Assembly (NCBI RefSeq): GCF_041146795.1
Contig: NC_135168.1
Location: 38,394,370-38,458,369 of the forward strand
Source: Maylandia zebra
Taxonomy: Eukaryota > Chordata > Actinopteri > Cichliformes > Cichlidae
Length of the DNA: 64,000 nucleotides
Direction of reading: 5' to 3'
Part shown: positions 45,505 to 56,049 of the stretch, one piece after another
How the letters are laid out: each line of letters opens with the position of its first letter
Position numbering within the stretch: the first letter of the stretch is position 1
Made by a program: the position numbers and the translations under genes
Notes under the pieces: generated by a model
Databases searched by the model: none
What the model was told of the DNA's origin: nothing
Seen by the model: the letters and a program-made list of their open reading frames with translations, nothing else

Positions 45505-47484
45505 TCAATAGCGGAACTACAGGGCTGTTTCGAGGTGACCGACTGGGAAACACTCTGTGAGCCTCACGCCGAGGACATCAATGGGCTTACTGAGTGTATC
45601 ACAGACTACATAACTTTCTGCACCGACTCCATTGTTCCAGCTCAGACTGTTCATTGTTACCCAAATAACAAGCCGTGGGTGACTAAGGACATCAAAGCCC
45701 TCCTCAACAACAAGAAGAGGGCTTTCAGAGGGGGCAACAAAGAGGAGGTGAGGAAGGTCCAGGTGTTACTAAAGGACAAGATCAGAGAGGCTAAGGACAA
45801 TTACAGGAGGAAGCTGGAGTGGAAACTCCAGCAGAACAGCATGAGAGAGGTGTGGAGGGGCATGAAGACCATCACTGGATTCAGGCCAACCAACAGCAGG
45901 GGAGCTGAGGGAGGTGAGAATAGAGCCGACGAGTTGAATCTGTTTTTCAATAGATTCGACACCACAGTGTCTGCTCCCACCCCCACAACCTCACCCGCAG
46001 TCAGCCTGGAATCCAGAGCCACACCACTGTGCCAGCCTCTCTCTTCACATGTTGCCTCCTGTGAGATTCCTGACACCCCTCCCCCACCCATCACCTTCAC
46101 TCAATACCAGGTTGAGATGCAAATGAGGAGACTTCACTCAGGCAAGTCTGCTGGACCAGACGGAGTGAGTCCCCTTGTCCTCAAGGCCTGTGCCCCCCAG
46201 CTGTGTGGAGTCTTTCATAAACTGTTTATGCTGAGTCTGAGTCTGCAGAGGGTCCCGGTGATGTGGAAGACATCATGCCTCGTCCCTGTACCAAAGACGC
46301 CTCGTCCCAGTGGCCCCCAGGATTACAGGCCCGTGGCACTGACCTCCCACATCATGAAGACCCTGGAAAGGCTCATCCTGGACCAGCTGCGACCCATAGT
46401 AAGACCACATCTGGATCCCCTTCAGTTCGCTTATCAGCCTCGTCTCGGAACAGAGGACGCCATCATCTACCTGCTCAATCGTGTCTACACCCATCTGGAC
46501 CAGCCGGCGAGCACTGTGAGGGTCATGTTTTTTGACTTTTCCAGTGCTTTCAACACCATCAGGCCGACCCTCCTGGGTGATAAGTTAGCAGCGATGCAGG
46601 TGGATGCTTCTCTGGTGTCCTGGATTGTTGATTACCTGACAGGAAGACCACAATATGTACGTCTCCCACAGTGTGTGTCTGACAAGGTGATCAGCAACAC
46701 AGGGGCACCACAGGGGACTGTCCTCTCCCCCTTCCTCTTCACCCTCTACACCACAGACTTCAGCCACTGCACAGAGACCTGCCATCTTCAGAAGTTTTCT
46801 GATGACTCTGCGGTGGTTGGATGCATCAGCAGGGATGATGAGACAGAGTACCGGGCTGTGGTCGACTCCTATGTCACGTGGTGTGAGCAGAATCATCTGC
46901 AGCTCAACGTGGCAAAGACCAAGGAACTGATCGTGGACTTCAGGAAGACCAGGAAACACTTGACCCCTGTTTCAATCCAGGGGGTCAGTGTTGACATTGT
47001 GGAGGACTATAAATACCTTGGAGTACACATTGACAATAAACTGGACTGGGCTAAAAACACCACAGCACTTTACAGGAAGGGCCAGAGTCGTCTCTATTTT
47101 TTGAGGCGACTGAGGTCCTTCAACATCTGCCAGAAAATGCTGAGGATTTTCTATGAGTCTGTGGTGGCCAGTGCGATCCTCTATGCTGTTGCATGCTGGG
47201 GGAGCAGGCTGAGGGTCGCAGATGCCAACAGACTTAATAAACTGATCCGTAAGGCCAGCAATGTTGTGGGGATGGAGCTGGACTCCCTCAAGGTGGTGTC
47301 GGAGAGGCGGATGCTGTCCAAGATAAAGACAATGTTGGATAACACCTCCCACCCACTCCATGACATGTTGGTCAGTCACAGGAGCTCGTTCAGTGAGAGA
47401 CTGAGATTACCGAAAAGCACCACTGAACGACACAGGAAATCATTCCTGCCTGTGGCCATCTCCCTGTACAACGCATCCACTTAA
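45505..47484 (+). CDS. L2-clade LINE reverse transcriptase ORF, 5'-truncated
   Basis: Open from 45505 to TAA at 47482-47484, about 660 codons, no start Met because the 5' part is missing. Order: linker (from GCFEVTDWETLCEPHAED), then a reverse transcriptase with GKSAGPDGVSPL, DYRPVALTSH, the first catalytic Asp in MFFDFSSAFNTI, NTGAPQGTVLSP, and FSDDSAVVG carrying the Asp pair (Ser replaces the usual Ala), then KYLGVHIDNKLDW and the C-terminal domain. The endonuclease domain is absent. Family features and tail suggest a Maui-like L2 element. No frameshift, so the insertion is fairly recent. Confidence 0.88.
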   Translation, partial: SIAELQGCFEVTDWETLCEPHAEDINGLTECITDYITFCTDSIVPAQTVHCYPNNKPWVTKDIKALLNNKKRAFRGGNKEEVRKVQVLLKDKIREAKDNYRRKLEWKLQQNSMREVWRGMKTITGFRPTNSRGAEGGENRADELNLFFNRFDTTVSAPTPTTSPAVSLESRATPLCQPLSSHVASCEIPDTPPPPITFTQYQVEMQMRRLHSGKSAGPDGVSPLVLKACAPQLCGVFHKLFMLSLSLQRVPVMWKTSCLVPVPKTPRPSGPQDYRPVALTSHIMKTLERLILDQLRPIVRPHLDPLQFAYQPRLGTEDAIIYLLNRVYTHLDQPASTVRVMFFDFSSAFNTIRPTLLGDKLAAMQVDASLVSWIVDYLTGRPQYVRLPQCVSDKVISNTGAPQGTVLSPFLFTLYTTDFSHCTETCHLQKFSDDSAVVGCISRDDETEYRAVVDSYVTWCEQNHLQLNVAKTKELIVDFRKTRKHLTPVSIQGVSVDIVEDYKYLGVHIDNKLDWAKNTTALYRKGQSRLYFLRRLRSFNICQKMLRIFYESVVASAILYAVACWGSRLRVADANRLNKLIRKASNVVGMELDSLKVVSERRMLSKIKTMLDNTSHPLHDMLVSHRSSFSERLRLPKSTTERHRKSFLPVAISLYNAST

Positions 47485-47715
47485 CACACTGGTTACTGCT
47501 ACAGCTACACATGTTTCTTTTCCAACTATTTATTTATAAGTGACTTATGTATGTATGTATGTATATATATGTATATATTGTACTATTCTTAGTTAGCATA
47601 TTGTCTGTCTTGTCTTAATGTTGGTTTAAAATGGAGCACTGTAACAAAAAATAATTTCCCCCAGGGATCAATAAAGTATTCTGATTCTGATTCTGATTCT
47701 GATTCTGATTCTGAT
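47485..47715 (+). mobile_element. LINE 3' UTR with ATTCTG tail
   Basis: After the stop comes a short 3' UTR, an AATAAAGTATTCTG and six-base ATTCTG repeats to about 47715, the end expected for L2-clade LINEs. The same 3' UTR start occurs at 24800-24850. Confidence 0.85.
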
Positions 47716-47935
47716 AATCCCACCAGATGAGGGTGTTGACTCATTTATCTTCGGGGGTGAGGTCATTGAGGCAGTTGAACAACTCCTTGGTGGCAGGAGC
47801 CCTGGTGTGGACGAGGCTCGCCCTGGGTTCCTGAATGCTCTGGATGTTTTAGGGCTGTCCTTGTTGACACACCTATACAATGTTGCGTGGAGATCAGGGG
47901 CGGTATCTCTGTACCGCTCGATATAGATGGATAAA
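47716..47935 (+). mobile_element. Fragment of a second LINE type (plus strand)
   Basis: Reads PPDEGVDSFIFGGEVIEAVE, then SPGVDEARPGFLNALDVLGL and THLYNVAWRSGAVSL, the region just before the reverse transcriptase core. The same region, in opposite orientation and more complete, is at 49300-49440. Confidence 0.8.
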
Positions 47936-48224
47936 TATGGTATTGCATTCATTGTTTAAGGATATAATTTTTTATTTCAATGTGCGTGACTCTTCTGATC
48001 CTCCTTGTCATTAACTTCGGGAGTGACTGAATTTCTGTACGTAAGGACTGTACTTTAGCCTGCCACACCTAGCAACTGTTAGAACATTGTTTTACTCTGT
48101 AGTTATATCCTGTTATGACTCGCAGTTGACTCATGGTCTTTACATGCATTCACTCTTTAGGTTCAAAAGTCTAAGCGATCAGATTTTAATTTTTTTTATT
48201 GTCACCTACCAGAAAAAGAATGAC
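47936..48224. other. Gap, related to 51690-51780
   Basis: Contains CTCTGTAGTTATATCCTGTTATGACTCGC, resembling 51698-51770. No gene visible. Confidence 0.4.
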
Positions 48225-48434
48225 TTAGAACCCCGCAGGTATTTGATTTCTAGCTTTAACTTCATCGGGCACTCCTTGTGGAACACAGATGGTATCCATG
48301 TACACTCGTCCAGACTCTTGGAAAGACAACTCCCATTTTATTCTTTCCTTGCCCCGCTCCTCTATCGCTTGGGTCAACTGCTTAAAGTCTGGTAGGGTGA
48401 ACAACTTAAAAGCCATGATTAGAGAAGCTAGCAC
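48225..48434 (-). pseudogene. Retroviral envelope fragment
   Basis: A 69-codon minus-strand frame resembles a segment of the Env protein common in teleost endogenous retroviruses (Val-Pro-x-Gly-Val-Pro-Asp-Glu, then Lys-Ala-Arg-Asn-Gln-Ile). It is only a scrap: both sides end in unrelated sequence or stops. Nonfunctional. Confidence 0.6.
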
Positions 48435-48890
48435 ACAGGTTCCTTTCTATTCAGAGGGGAATCTAGCATTCATCTTATGTTCCCTGCAAAGCCACCACAC
48501 ATCAGCCCAGCGGTATGGTTAACAAACCAATCCTATGGTACGGGGAATTGTCTCATGTCACCGTCTTAAGTCATGCAGATTCTGATATTGCTCATTCTCA
48601 TAAAAGTAGGAGTAATTTTCATGATACGTTTTAGCATTTGGAGAAGGTTGTGGTTTTACAGCTGGGTACAAATAATGTAGAGCTTTATAGGTCTCACTCA
48701 GGGGCAGTGAAGTGCTTCTAAACAACTGCAGTGCACATGCTAAGCTAGCTGGACCATTATTTGATGTCAGTTGAAACGTTTATGTGGCCAGCATTGACCT
48801 AGCAGGTGCACACACCACACACCTAGAAATATCATCTTGGGAAACATCCAAAAACACACAATCTAACAATTTATTTTGGTCAGTGTAACT
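48435..48890. other. Gap containing the empty LTR-flank repeat
   Basis: 48751-48840 repeats 45131-45230. The rest (48435-48750) shows no feature. Confidence 0.5.
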
Positions 48891-48896
48891 CAGACC

Positions 48897-50270
48897 TTCC
48901 CAAAGTGTGGGACCCGCCCCCTAGCAATGGGCCAGACACCCCATAGTCCCACAACACCTCCTACAGGACACCCCGAGGGACACGGTCGAATGCCTTCTCC
49001 AAGTCCACAAAACACATGTAGACTGGTTGGGCAAACTCCCATGCACCCTCAAGTATCCTTGAGAGGATAAAGAGCTGGTCCAGTGTTCCACGACCAGGAC
49101 GAAAACCGCATTGTTCCTCCTGTATCTGAGGTTCGACTAGCGGACGAACTCTCCTTTCCAGCACCCTGGCATAGACTTTCCCAGGGAGGCTGAGGAGTGT
49201 GATCCCCTGTAGTTGGAACACACCCTCCGGTCTCCCTTCTTAAAGATGGGGACCACCACCCCGGTCTGCCAGTCCAGGGATACTGCCCCTGATCTCCACA
49301 CAACATTGTAGAGGTGTGTCAACCAGGACAGCCCTACAATGTCCAGAGCCTTCAGGAACTCGGGGCGGACCTCATCAACACCAGGGGCTCTGCCACCAAG
49401 GAGTTGTTTAACTGCCTCAGTGACCTCCCCCCCGGAAATTGGCGGGTCATTCCCCTCATCCCCAGACTCTGCTTCCTCCTCGGAAGACGTGTCAGTGGGA
49501 TTAAGGAGGTCCTCGAAGTATTCCTTTCACCGCCTGACAATTTTCTCAGTCGACGTCAGCAGCGCTCCGCCAGCACTATACACAGTGCAGGTAGAGCACT
49601 GCTTTCCCCTCCTGAGACGCCTGACGGTTCGCCAGAATCTCTTCGAGGCAGTCCGAAAGTCTTTTTCCATGGCCTCTCCGAACTCCTCCCACACCCGAGT
49701 TTTTGCTTCAGCCACTGCCCGAGCCACATTCCGCTTGGCCTGTCGATACCTGTCGGCTGCCTCCGGAGTCCCACAGGCTAACCAAGCCCGATAGGACTCC
49801 TTCTTCAGCCTGGTGGCTCCCTTCACCTCTGGTGTCCACCATTTGGTTCGGGGATTACCACCACGGCAACCACCTTGCGGCCGCAGCTCAATGCAGCAGC
49901 TTCGGCAATGGAGACGCTGAACATGGTCCATTCGGACTCAATGTCCCCAGTCTCCCTCAGAATGCTGTTGAAGCTCTGCCGGAGGTGTGCGTTGAAGATC
50001 TCGCAGACTGGGGCCTCTGCTAGACGTTCCCAGCACACCCTCACTACACGTACAGGTGCACCGGGTCTGTCCAGAACCCCCCCCCCCCCCCCCCAGTGAC
50101 TCTAAGAAGGCTGGGTACTCTGAACTGCCACTCGGCGCATATGTACAGATAACAGTCAGGACCCGTTCCCCGACCCTAAGGCGCAGGGAACAAACCCTCT
50201 CATCCACCGGGAAAAACCCCAACGTATGCAGCAAGCCGAGGGGATATTAGAATACCCCACCTCTCACCAG
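48897..50270 (-). pseudogene. LINE endonuclease/reverse transcriptase remnant
   Basis: Minus strand, in order: end of an endonuclease-like region (VCSLRLRVGERVLTVICTYAP near 50190) broken by a poly-C run (50080-50095); a linker (TKWWTPEVKGATRLKKESYR near 49830); APGVDEVRPEFL near 49380; reverse transcriptase start TGVVVPIFKKGDRRVCSNYR, GITLLSLPGKVYARVLERR, QCGFRPGRGTLDQLF and CFVDLEKAFDRVPRGVL near 48965. The catalytic Asp pair and 3' end are missing, and frameshifts and an endonuclease deletion are evident. The sequence style is that of Rex1/Babar-like teleost LINEs, but I am not certain of the clade. Confidence 0.8.
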
Positions 50271-50490
50271 GGGCAACTCCAGACTGAGACAGAGTCCAGC
50301 CCCTCTGGACAATGCAATAATTACAGGTGACAGGGGATTTCTTTAAATCACCCTGTAGTACTTCAGCTAAGACACCTGATTTAGAAAACACAAACACTGC
50401 AGTTGTCTTTACACGCGTGGGCAGTCATGAACGCACACTCTGCGACCTGCGTCTCATCACTGTCTGCGTTCTTTATTTATACTTTTCTGT

Positions 50491-50520
50491 GTGTCTGTGT
50501 GTGTGTGTGTGTGTGTGTGT
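50491..50520. repeat. GT microsatellite
   Basis: Uninterrupted GT run within otherwise featureless sequence (50271-50920). Confidence 0.9.
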
Positions 50521-50929
50521 ACAAAAATAACAACGTCACTCAGAGCAACGGGTTTTTCCCTTTTCTACATCTGCATGTTCTCAGAAAGAGCTGAGGTTTC
50601 TCTTCTCTACATCTAACTGTTCTCAGAAAAACAGGAAGTGGTTACTAGCTGAATAAGTTCATCACAAAAGTTATTAGGTGAAAAGTCACGTAGACATGTA
50701 GATTGCTTAGTGATCAATAAAAAGTACATTTCATGGAGCTGATCACATTATATAAAAACAATTTTCCTTTGACAACAGGTAATTTGGGCAATTAAAAAAA
50801 AGTTGTAGCCAAAACATGGCTTCGATGTTCAGATTATTTGGTAATCTAGTACAAAGTAATATTTAACTACTTTTTTTTTTTACAGTATGTAGTGCTAAAT
50901 CCAACAACAGTTGTTTCTAGTTACTTTAT

Positions 50930-51170
50930 ACTGTACGGTAAAGACCCTACATTAATGGAGAGAATGACCAAGCACTTGGCGACAGCGGGAAGGAAAAACT
51001 CCCTTTTAACACGAAGAAACCTCCAGCCGAACCAAGCTCAGAGAGGAACAGCAATCTTCTGCGACTGTGGCTGAGGGGAGGAAGACAGAACAAAAGAGAC
51101 ACTGTGGAAGGGAGCCAGAGATTAATAATAACTAATGATTAAATGCAGAGTGGTGTTTGGACACGTAGTG
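50930..51170 (+). repeat. Dispersed teleost repeat (AGCACTTGGCGACAG type)
   Basis: Contains CAAGCACTTGGCGACAGCGG, AAGGAAAAACTCCCTTTTAAC and GAAGAAACCTCCAGCCGAACC, a sequence I know as very abundant across teleost genomes. The ORF across it is not a gene. Class (SINE-like or other) not determined. Confidence 0.65.
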
Positions 51171-51409
51171 AGTGAAAAAGGAGAGTAACCTCTGTGTTTT
51201 GTTCAGCATTAACATTGAGCTATGATTGTGTTCTTTGTTTGTTTTTTTTCTTGGATTTTAATCAGTGTTTTTCCTTGACTCTTGACCTTTATTCCCATAA
51301 CTCTTAGAACAGAATTTACAATTTCAAAGGCAACTTTGACTTTGTATGCAAGATATATAAGCTAGAAAATATCTGCTCACATTTTGGAAAATCAACATAA
51401 AAGACAGGG

Positions 51410-51675
51410 TGCTTTGAATAAGCACTTGCCCCTTCCTGACTTGTTAGTGTTTTTTCATCTCACTATTGTGTTTCAGATCATCAAACTAATTTTAATATTA
51501 AACATGGATACAAAATGAAAAGAAAAAGCTATTCAAACCAGCCGGGCCCTTTGTGAAAAAGTAATTGCCCCTTAAAACTGTGTCTGTGATTATCAGGATA
51601 TACTTTAACAGACACAAAAAATAATGGAAACAACATTTTATCTCGTTTCAGATCTTATTTGACACACTGTGATAA
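51410..51675. repeat. Probable dispersed repeat
   Basis: AGCACTTGCCCCTTCCTGAC, GTGTTTCAGATCATCAAACTAA and GTGAAAAAGTAATTGCCCC are words I associate with a common teleost dispersed repeat. No ORF. Boundaries uncertain. Confidence 0.4.
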
Positions 51676-53110
51676 AAACGTGCTGAACATTGTTATACTC
51701 TGTAGTTATGTCCTCTCCTCCTTCTGCTCATGACAATGAGCATTCAGTGACTCATGGTTGACTCGCAGGTCTTCCCTGCAGTTCTTTCTGCTGCTCTTCA
51801 TTCACGACTCACAGCATTCCTGTCTACAAATATGTTACAAAGATTTGCTTTGCATGTATCCTGTGTACATGTGCATGCGGGACTGTCAAGGGTACATTAA
51901 GAGAAACAAAAACTAAAAAGTAGGCAGCAAAAAATAACAAATAACAAACAAATATATAGTAGTTATAGAGTAGATATTCAAGTCTTGGTTATTTGATGAT
52001 CTATTACTAGGTAATAATTCTGTAATTTTCTTACAATCCAAATTACAGAATTGTAAAGCTTGACTTTACAGAGATCACAGTTTACAAATACCTGCTATTA
52101 TGTCTGGTTTTGAGATGGTGGTACTGACAAAAAGACAATATACAGAGTTGAAGCTGCTAAGATTTTCATCTGCAGTGATCAAAATGGACACGATTAGAAA
52201 TGGGTATGAGCTCAAGTTGAGCAGCTTGAAGACAAAGTTAAAGAGGAAAGTCTGAGATAGGTTTGGAAGTGTGGGATAGTGGATATTATGGACAAAGGCT
52301 ATTTAATATCGAACTGCCAAGCAGGAGGCACTGTTTACACACTGATTCTATAATTTTGTAGTTCTGAGTCTTTTCAAAATCTATATTTGGTTCTATAAGC
52401 CATCCTGTTTTTTTATTTTGAACATTGTCCATATCATATGTGTACTCTTGTCTCAGAGGCTTTAACTGATGAACACATGGAAAGAATCCTAACGATTTCA
52501 TATTTCAAGTTCTTTTGTTGCTCTTCTCACGCCTCACAAACTGGTTTATTCAGGACAAACAGCATTGCCGGGATTTAGCCTTTGATGTCTGACCTATTGT
52601 TAAAAACCTCACTGAATACTTAAGATATTTATAACCGCGTGAGGCAAAACACCATTAGGTCAGATAAGGTCATTACCAATGGCAGCTACATCTTTATGCT
52701 TCATCATAATCAAATAAGCTTTTTGTGATTAAAATTGCAGATTTTATTAAATTGTTATTTGAACCAAAAAAGAAATTGAATCTAATTTTTTTTCTCTGTA
52801 GTCATGTTTAGTACTTTTCTATATACTTACATAGAATGACTGCTTGATGCCTACAATTCAGTGACATTATCAGGTGATCACTGGGATCACTGGTGATCAC
52901 CTGCCAGGCTCCTCTTCAACTTCTTGTTTTTTGGGCTTGTACCCTTATCTTATAGGTAAGTGTGTAAGTAACATATCTCTAAGTAGGTACAACTGACTAA
53001 AAAAAAGCAAAAAGCATTTTGCTCAATGTGCAGGAAATGCAGAGAAGTCATCAGAGAATTAAGGCATTTTGTTAGATTGATAATTTTTTATTACTTGATT
53101 TTTGCTACAG
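51676..53110. other. AT-rich intergenic region
   Basis: Single copies of the ATTCA-GACTCACAGCATTCC motif at about 51798 and 52540. 52850-52920 includes GTGATCACTGGGATCACTGGTGATCAC, a local inverted repeat. A short minus-strand frame at 52286-52501 has no recognisable motif. No gene is supported. Confidence 0.4.
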
Positions 53111-53120
53111 TTTTAACTTT

Positions 53121-53306
53121 ATGGATGCATGTGGAGATTCATTTGTAGCAAAAAAGAGATTTTTTGGCATAAGCTCAGACTCACAGGGTTTTGTTGTCAG
53201 ACTTCTGTTTGAATTATGGAACCCTATGATGCCAGTTAAAACTGGAACTTTCCATATAAAACTATCTGAGCTGGTTAACAAATGTAATGAACACAAGCAC
53301 AAATAA
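53121..53306 (+). CDS. Small ORF, possible terminal exon
   Basis: After a plausible acceptor (TTTTTGCTACAG at 53110) the frame continues from FNF into MDACGDSFVAKKRFFGISSD and ends ELVNKCNEHKHK, with the TAA overlapping an AATAAA (about 53303). This arrangement and the good composition suggest a real 3' exon, about 200 bases before the next promoter-like block. I do not recognise the protein. It could be chance. Confidence 0.3.
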   Translation: MDACGDSFVAKKRFFGISSDSQGFVVRLLFELWNPMMPVKTGTFHIKLSELVNKCNEHKHK

Positions 53307-53509
53307 AAGGTGTCCTCAGCAACACAGAGGGCATCACACACCAGGACAAGAAGCATTTTGCAGTGACAATTACTATTTCAAGAAACATTACCTTTCTGTG
53401 CAGTGTTAATTACTTAATTATCACTTTAAATACTTCATATCAAAATGGACAAACATCAATAAGAAACTGGTCCTTGCCAGGTTGTCACAACCCTTTAGTC
53501 TTGACAAAC

Positions 53510-53605
53510 AGGATTCCAGCAGCATACGTAATGAAACAGCAGCAGTAAAAGATTCTCCAAAATGATTGGCCAAGGGAAGGGACGATAGAGTATATAAAGC
53601 CTGGG
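53510..53605 (+). promoter_or_regulatory. Putative promoter paralogous to 19.2 kb
   Basis: GGATTCCAGCAGCATACGTAATGAAACAGCA, an inverted CCAAT (ATTGGCC, about 53566) and TATATAAA (53591) keep the order and spacing seen at 19165-19245. An upstream block (53380-53410) is also shared. A hAT (53655) inserted just downstream would lengthen the 5' leader. Confidence 0.5.
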
Positions 53606-53654
53606 CTGAGTGACACCCAACATATTTAAATGCAATATACATATATATATATAT

Positions 53655-55336
53655 TAGGGGTGCAACGATACACAAAATTCACGGTTCGGTTCGGTTCGAT
53701 ACTTTGGTGTCACGGTTCGATATTTTTTCGATACAAAAACAATGTTCACGCCTTTTTAATTTGTCATTTATTAAAATTATAAATATATATTTTAACTCAA
53801 AAGTACAGTTTTTAAATTTAACCCTAACCCTTGTGCGTGTTTTTTATTTTGACAGCGAATGCGCACCTGCGGACCACTTATGTGCAGCCCTGGTAATATA
53901 GCTCATCATATTGCAGCCACAGAAATTATTTTGTCCATGAAACCATAAAGCTGCACTTTCTTTTTGCCTTATAGTCTGATTTGTCATAACTTTTCCGTTT
54001 TGTGGTAAGCTTTTCTTTGGCTCTCACTTCTTCACCCTGACCTGTCTTATTTGGCTCAGCAGAACTGAAATATATATCCTGCTGCTTTTACACACGCACT
54101 CACATAATGCTCAGCGATTCTCTGCGCGATCAACCTCTCACATGTTTAAGCTTGCTGCAGGAGATTTCACTTGTCATGTTTGCATAGTAAGCTAACGATT
54201 AATAAGACGATGTCAGAGGAATTGGTGCACAAATTATCATCACTCACAGATCAGTGCTGTCGCTCTCTATACACAGTTCGCGCAATTGCAAAGTGAAAGC
54301 AAAAAACAAGCGCAAATTCAAACGCGATTTCAATATGTCACATATTGACAGTGGCTCACCGACGCCAATGACATAATTACCCAGCTACATTTCCGAAAGA
54401 ATGCAAAAGCACTGACATATTTTTCCTTCCTACAATAGCCCGACGGGCAGGGCAGAGATAGATTTTGGTAGCCCGACTGGCTAGCGATTTTGCGAGCCCT
54501 GTATCTGATTGAGGAATCACTCATCTTTGGAAAAGAGAGTTTATTACAGAGAAATGTCTCTTTCCAAAATAAAAGCTATACTATACGCTTCTTCTGGGCT
54601 ATATTCTCAGCAGTATATTAAACATATCAGGTCCCCATAAGGAGAATCATGTGCTAACGGCTGTCTAAATGACTCGGCTAAAGTTAGTAGCATGCTTGTT
54701 GTTTTTGTCTACTTCCACTTGTCTTTGCACTAGGATGATGTCGGCGTAAATGTGCAGTCATATTCGTTGTGTTCCCACTAGTGCTTTCAGGTTAATCTCG
54801 TTGAAATAACATTAACGCCACAACACGGCAAATCTCCGTTAACCCCTGATCGCCCTGTGCATGGGGCTGGACGGCCAACACGTTTACAAACTAACTGCGC
54901 TAACACACTAGCTCCCACCCATATAATTGAGCATTGCGTGGCACATCCAACATACTGTTTTACTTTAGTCCATGACGTGCTTACCTTCAGGGTCATACGT
55001 CACATGAAAACCAAAATAATTCCAAACGCCAGATCTGAACGAGGGTGGGGGAGATTCAATTTGCCATGTTGCAAGGAGAGCTTAACTTCTGTCTCGCTAG
55101 CTTGCCCTGCGCTCTTCCTTCTGACGATGCTGTGCTCAGTGGATCTGCGCTCGACAGTGCAGCCTAGGCGGAGTAGTCGAACGCAGATTCACTGAGCGCT
55201 CAACACAGACAGCATCGTCAGAAGGAAAGTTGATAAAATAAATTACAAATGTTGTATTGTTCGATACATATGCGTACCAAACCGAAAGCACTGTATCGAA
55301 CGGTTCAATATCGATACGAATATCGTTGCACCCCTA
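53655..55336. mobile_element. hAT transposon in a TA repeat
   Basis: Ends TAGGGGTGCAACGATA and (reverse complement) TAGGGGTGCAACGATA are perfect inverted repeats over at least 16 bases, within an AT dinucleotide tract on both sides, so the TSD is ambiguous but consistent with ATATATAT. Length 1682 bp. No intact transposase; 53826-54508 is a nested copy of other hAT sequence. Short ORFs at 54787-55195 have no motif. Confidence 0.85.
53826..54508 (-). mobile_element. Nested copy of the outer+inner hAT composite
   Basis: On the minus strand it starts CAGGGCTCGCAAAATCGCTAG and is collinear with 26328-26959, then at the same position (after GAGCTATATTAC) enters CAGGGCTGCACATAAGTGG, the start of the inner hAT, and stops about 65 bases later. 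It therefore carries the same nested junction as 26959/26960. Confidence 0.85.
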
Positions 55337-55447
55337 ATATATATATATATATATATATTATATTTTGTTTATATTAAAAAGATATAGTAGAGGTTCTTCA
55401 CAACGACAACGTGTGGGGGAGGGATCAACAAAATTTTAAATTTTAAA

Positions 55448-55519
55448 ATGAGCAAAAAATACAAGCTCACTTCAGAAAGTAAACCTTCTATCCAAGGAGC
55501 TGGTGGTAGAATACCTTTG
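55448..55519 (+). CDS. Possible first exon of a small gene
   Basis: ATG opens MSKKYKLTSESKPSIQGAGG followed by RIPL and meets GTAAGT in phase 0. It lies downstream of the promoter-like block at 53510 (separated by the hAT). No downstream exon could be assigned: a following segment bounded by CCACAAAG and GTAAGC (55758-55787) does not give a clear continuation. Family unknown. Confidence 0.3.
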
Positions 55520-55588
55520 GTAAGTGCAGCAATAAATCTTTTTGCTTTTCGAAATTCATGTTTTTCTACGTAATGTTGTCAGATATTA

Positions 55589-55846
55589 TTTATTATTTTG
55601 ACCCATGTAAATGTACATCTCTGGTGTCGTCTCTCCTTGATATGTAATTGCTGACTCAGCCAAATTTTGCAAATCTTCTTGGTTAACAATAATTGTGCGA
55701 TCAAAACGGCAGATTACACAGAACAATTTGTTATATATCAACCTTTTTTTCCACAAAGGAGGATCTTCATTAACATGATCAACAAAGGTAAGCCTATGAA
55801 ACAAAGTGTTATAGTCAAAACAGCTCGTGAACTTGGAAAAGTACAA
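55589..55846 (-). CDS. Unassigned minus-strand ORF
   Basis: The frame ends TYQGETTPEMYIYMGQNNK and includes VDHVNEDPPLWKKRLIYNKL and FDRTIIVNQEDLQNLAESAI, with a composition more protein-like than most short frames here. It could be the last exon of an unknown gene or a transposon scrap. It conflicts with any plus-strand exon in the same place. Confidence 0.25.
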
Positions 55847-56049
55847 GTAATATGATTGTGGGGTAACTGTGGGATAAATATCTTTGAATTTATCAGTGTT
55901 TATTATTCATGTTGTTTTATCTTGATTATTTAACAGTAATACTTTAACTCGTACTTTAACTCAAATTGAATTCTGTGTTCCAACTTGCTCTGAATTCAAG
56001 TTGTTTTAACCTCCTAAGACTCGAACTCTTTCACGACATGCATTTTTAA

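Noticed and set aside
53820..53832. Telomere-like TAACCCTAACCC
   Set aside because: Only two units within a transposon; not an interstitial telomere tract.
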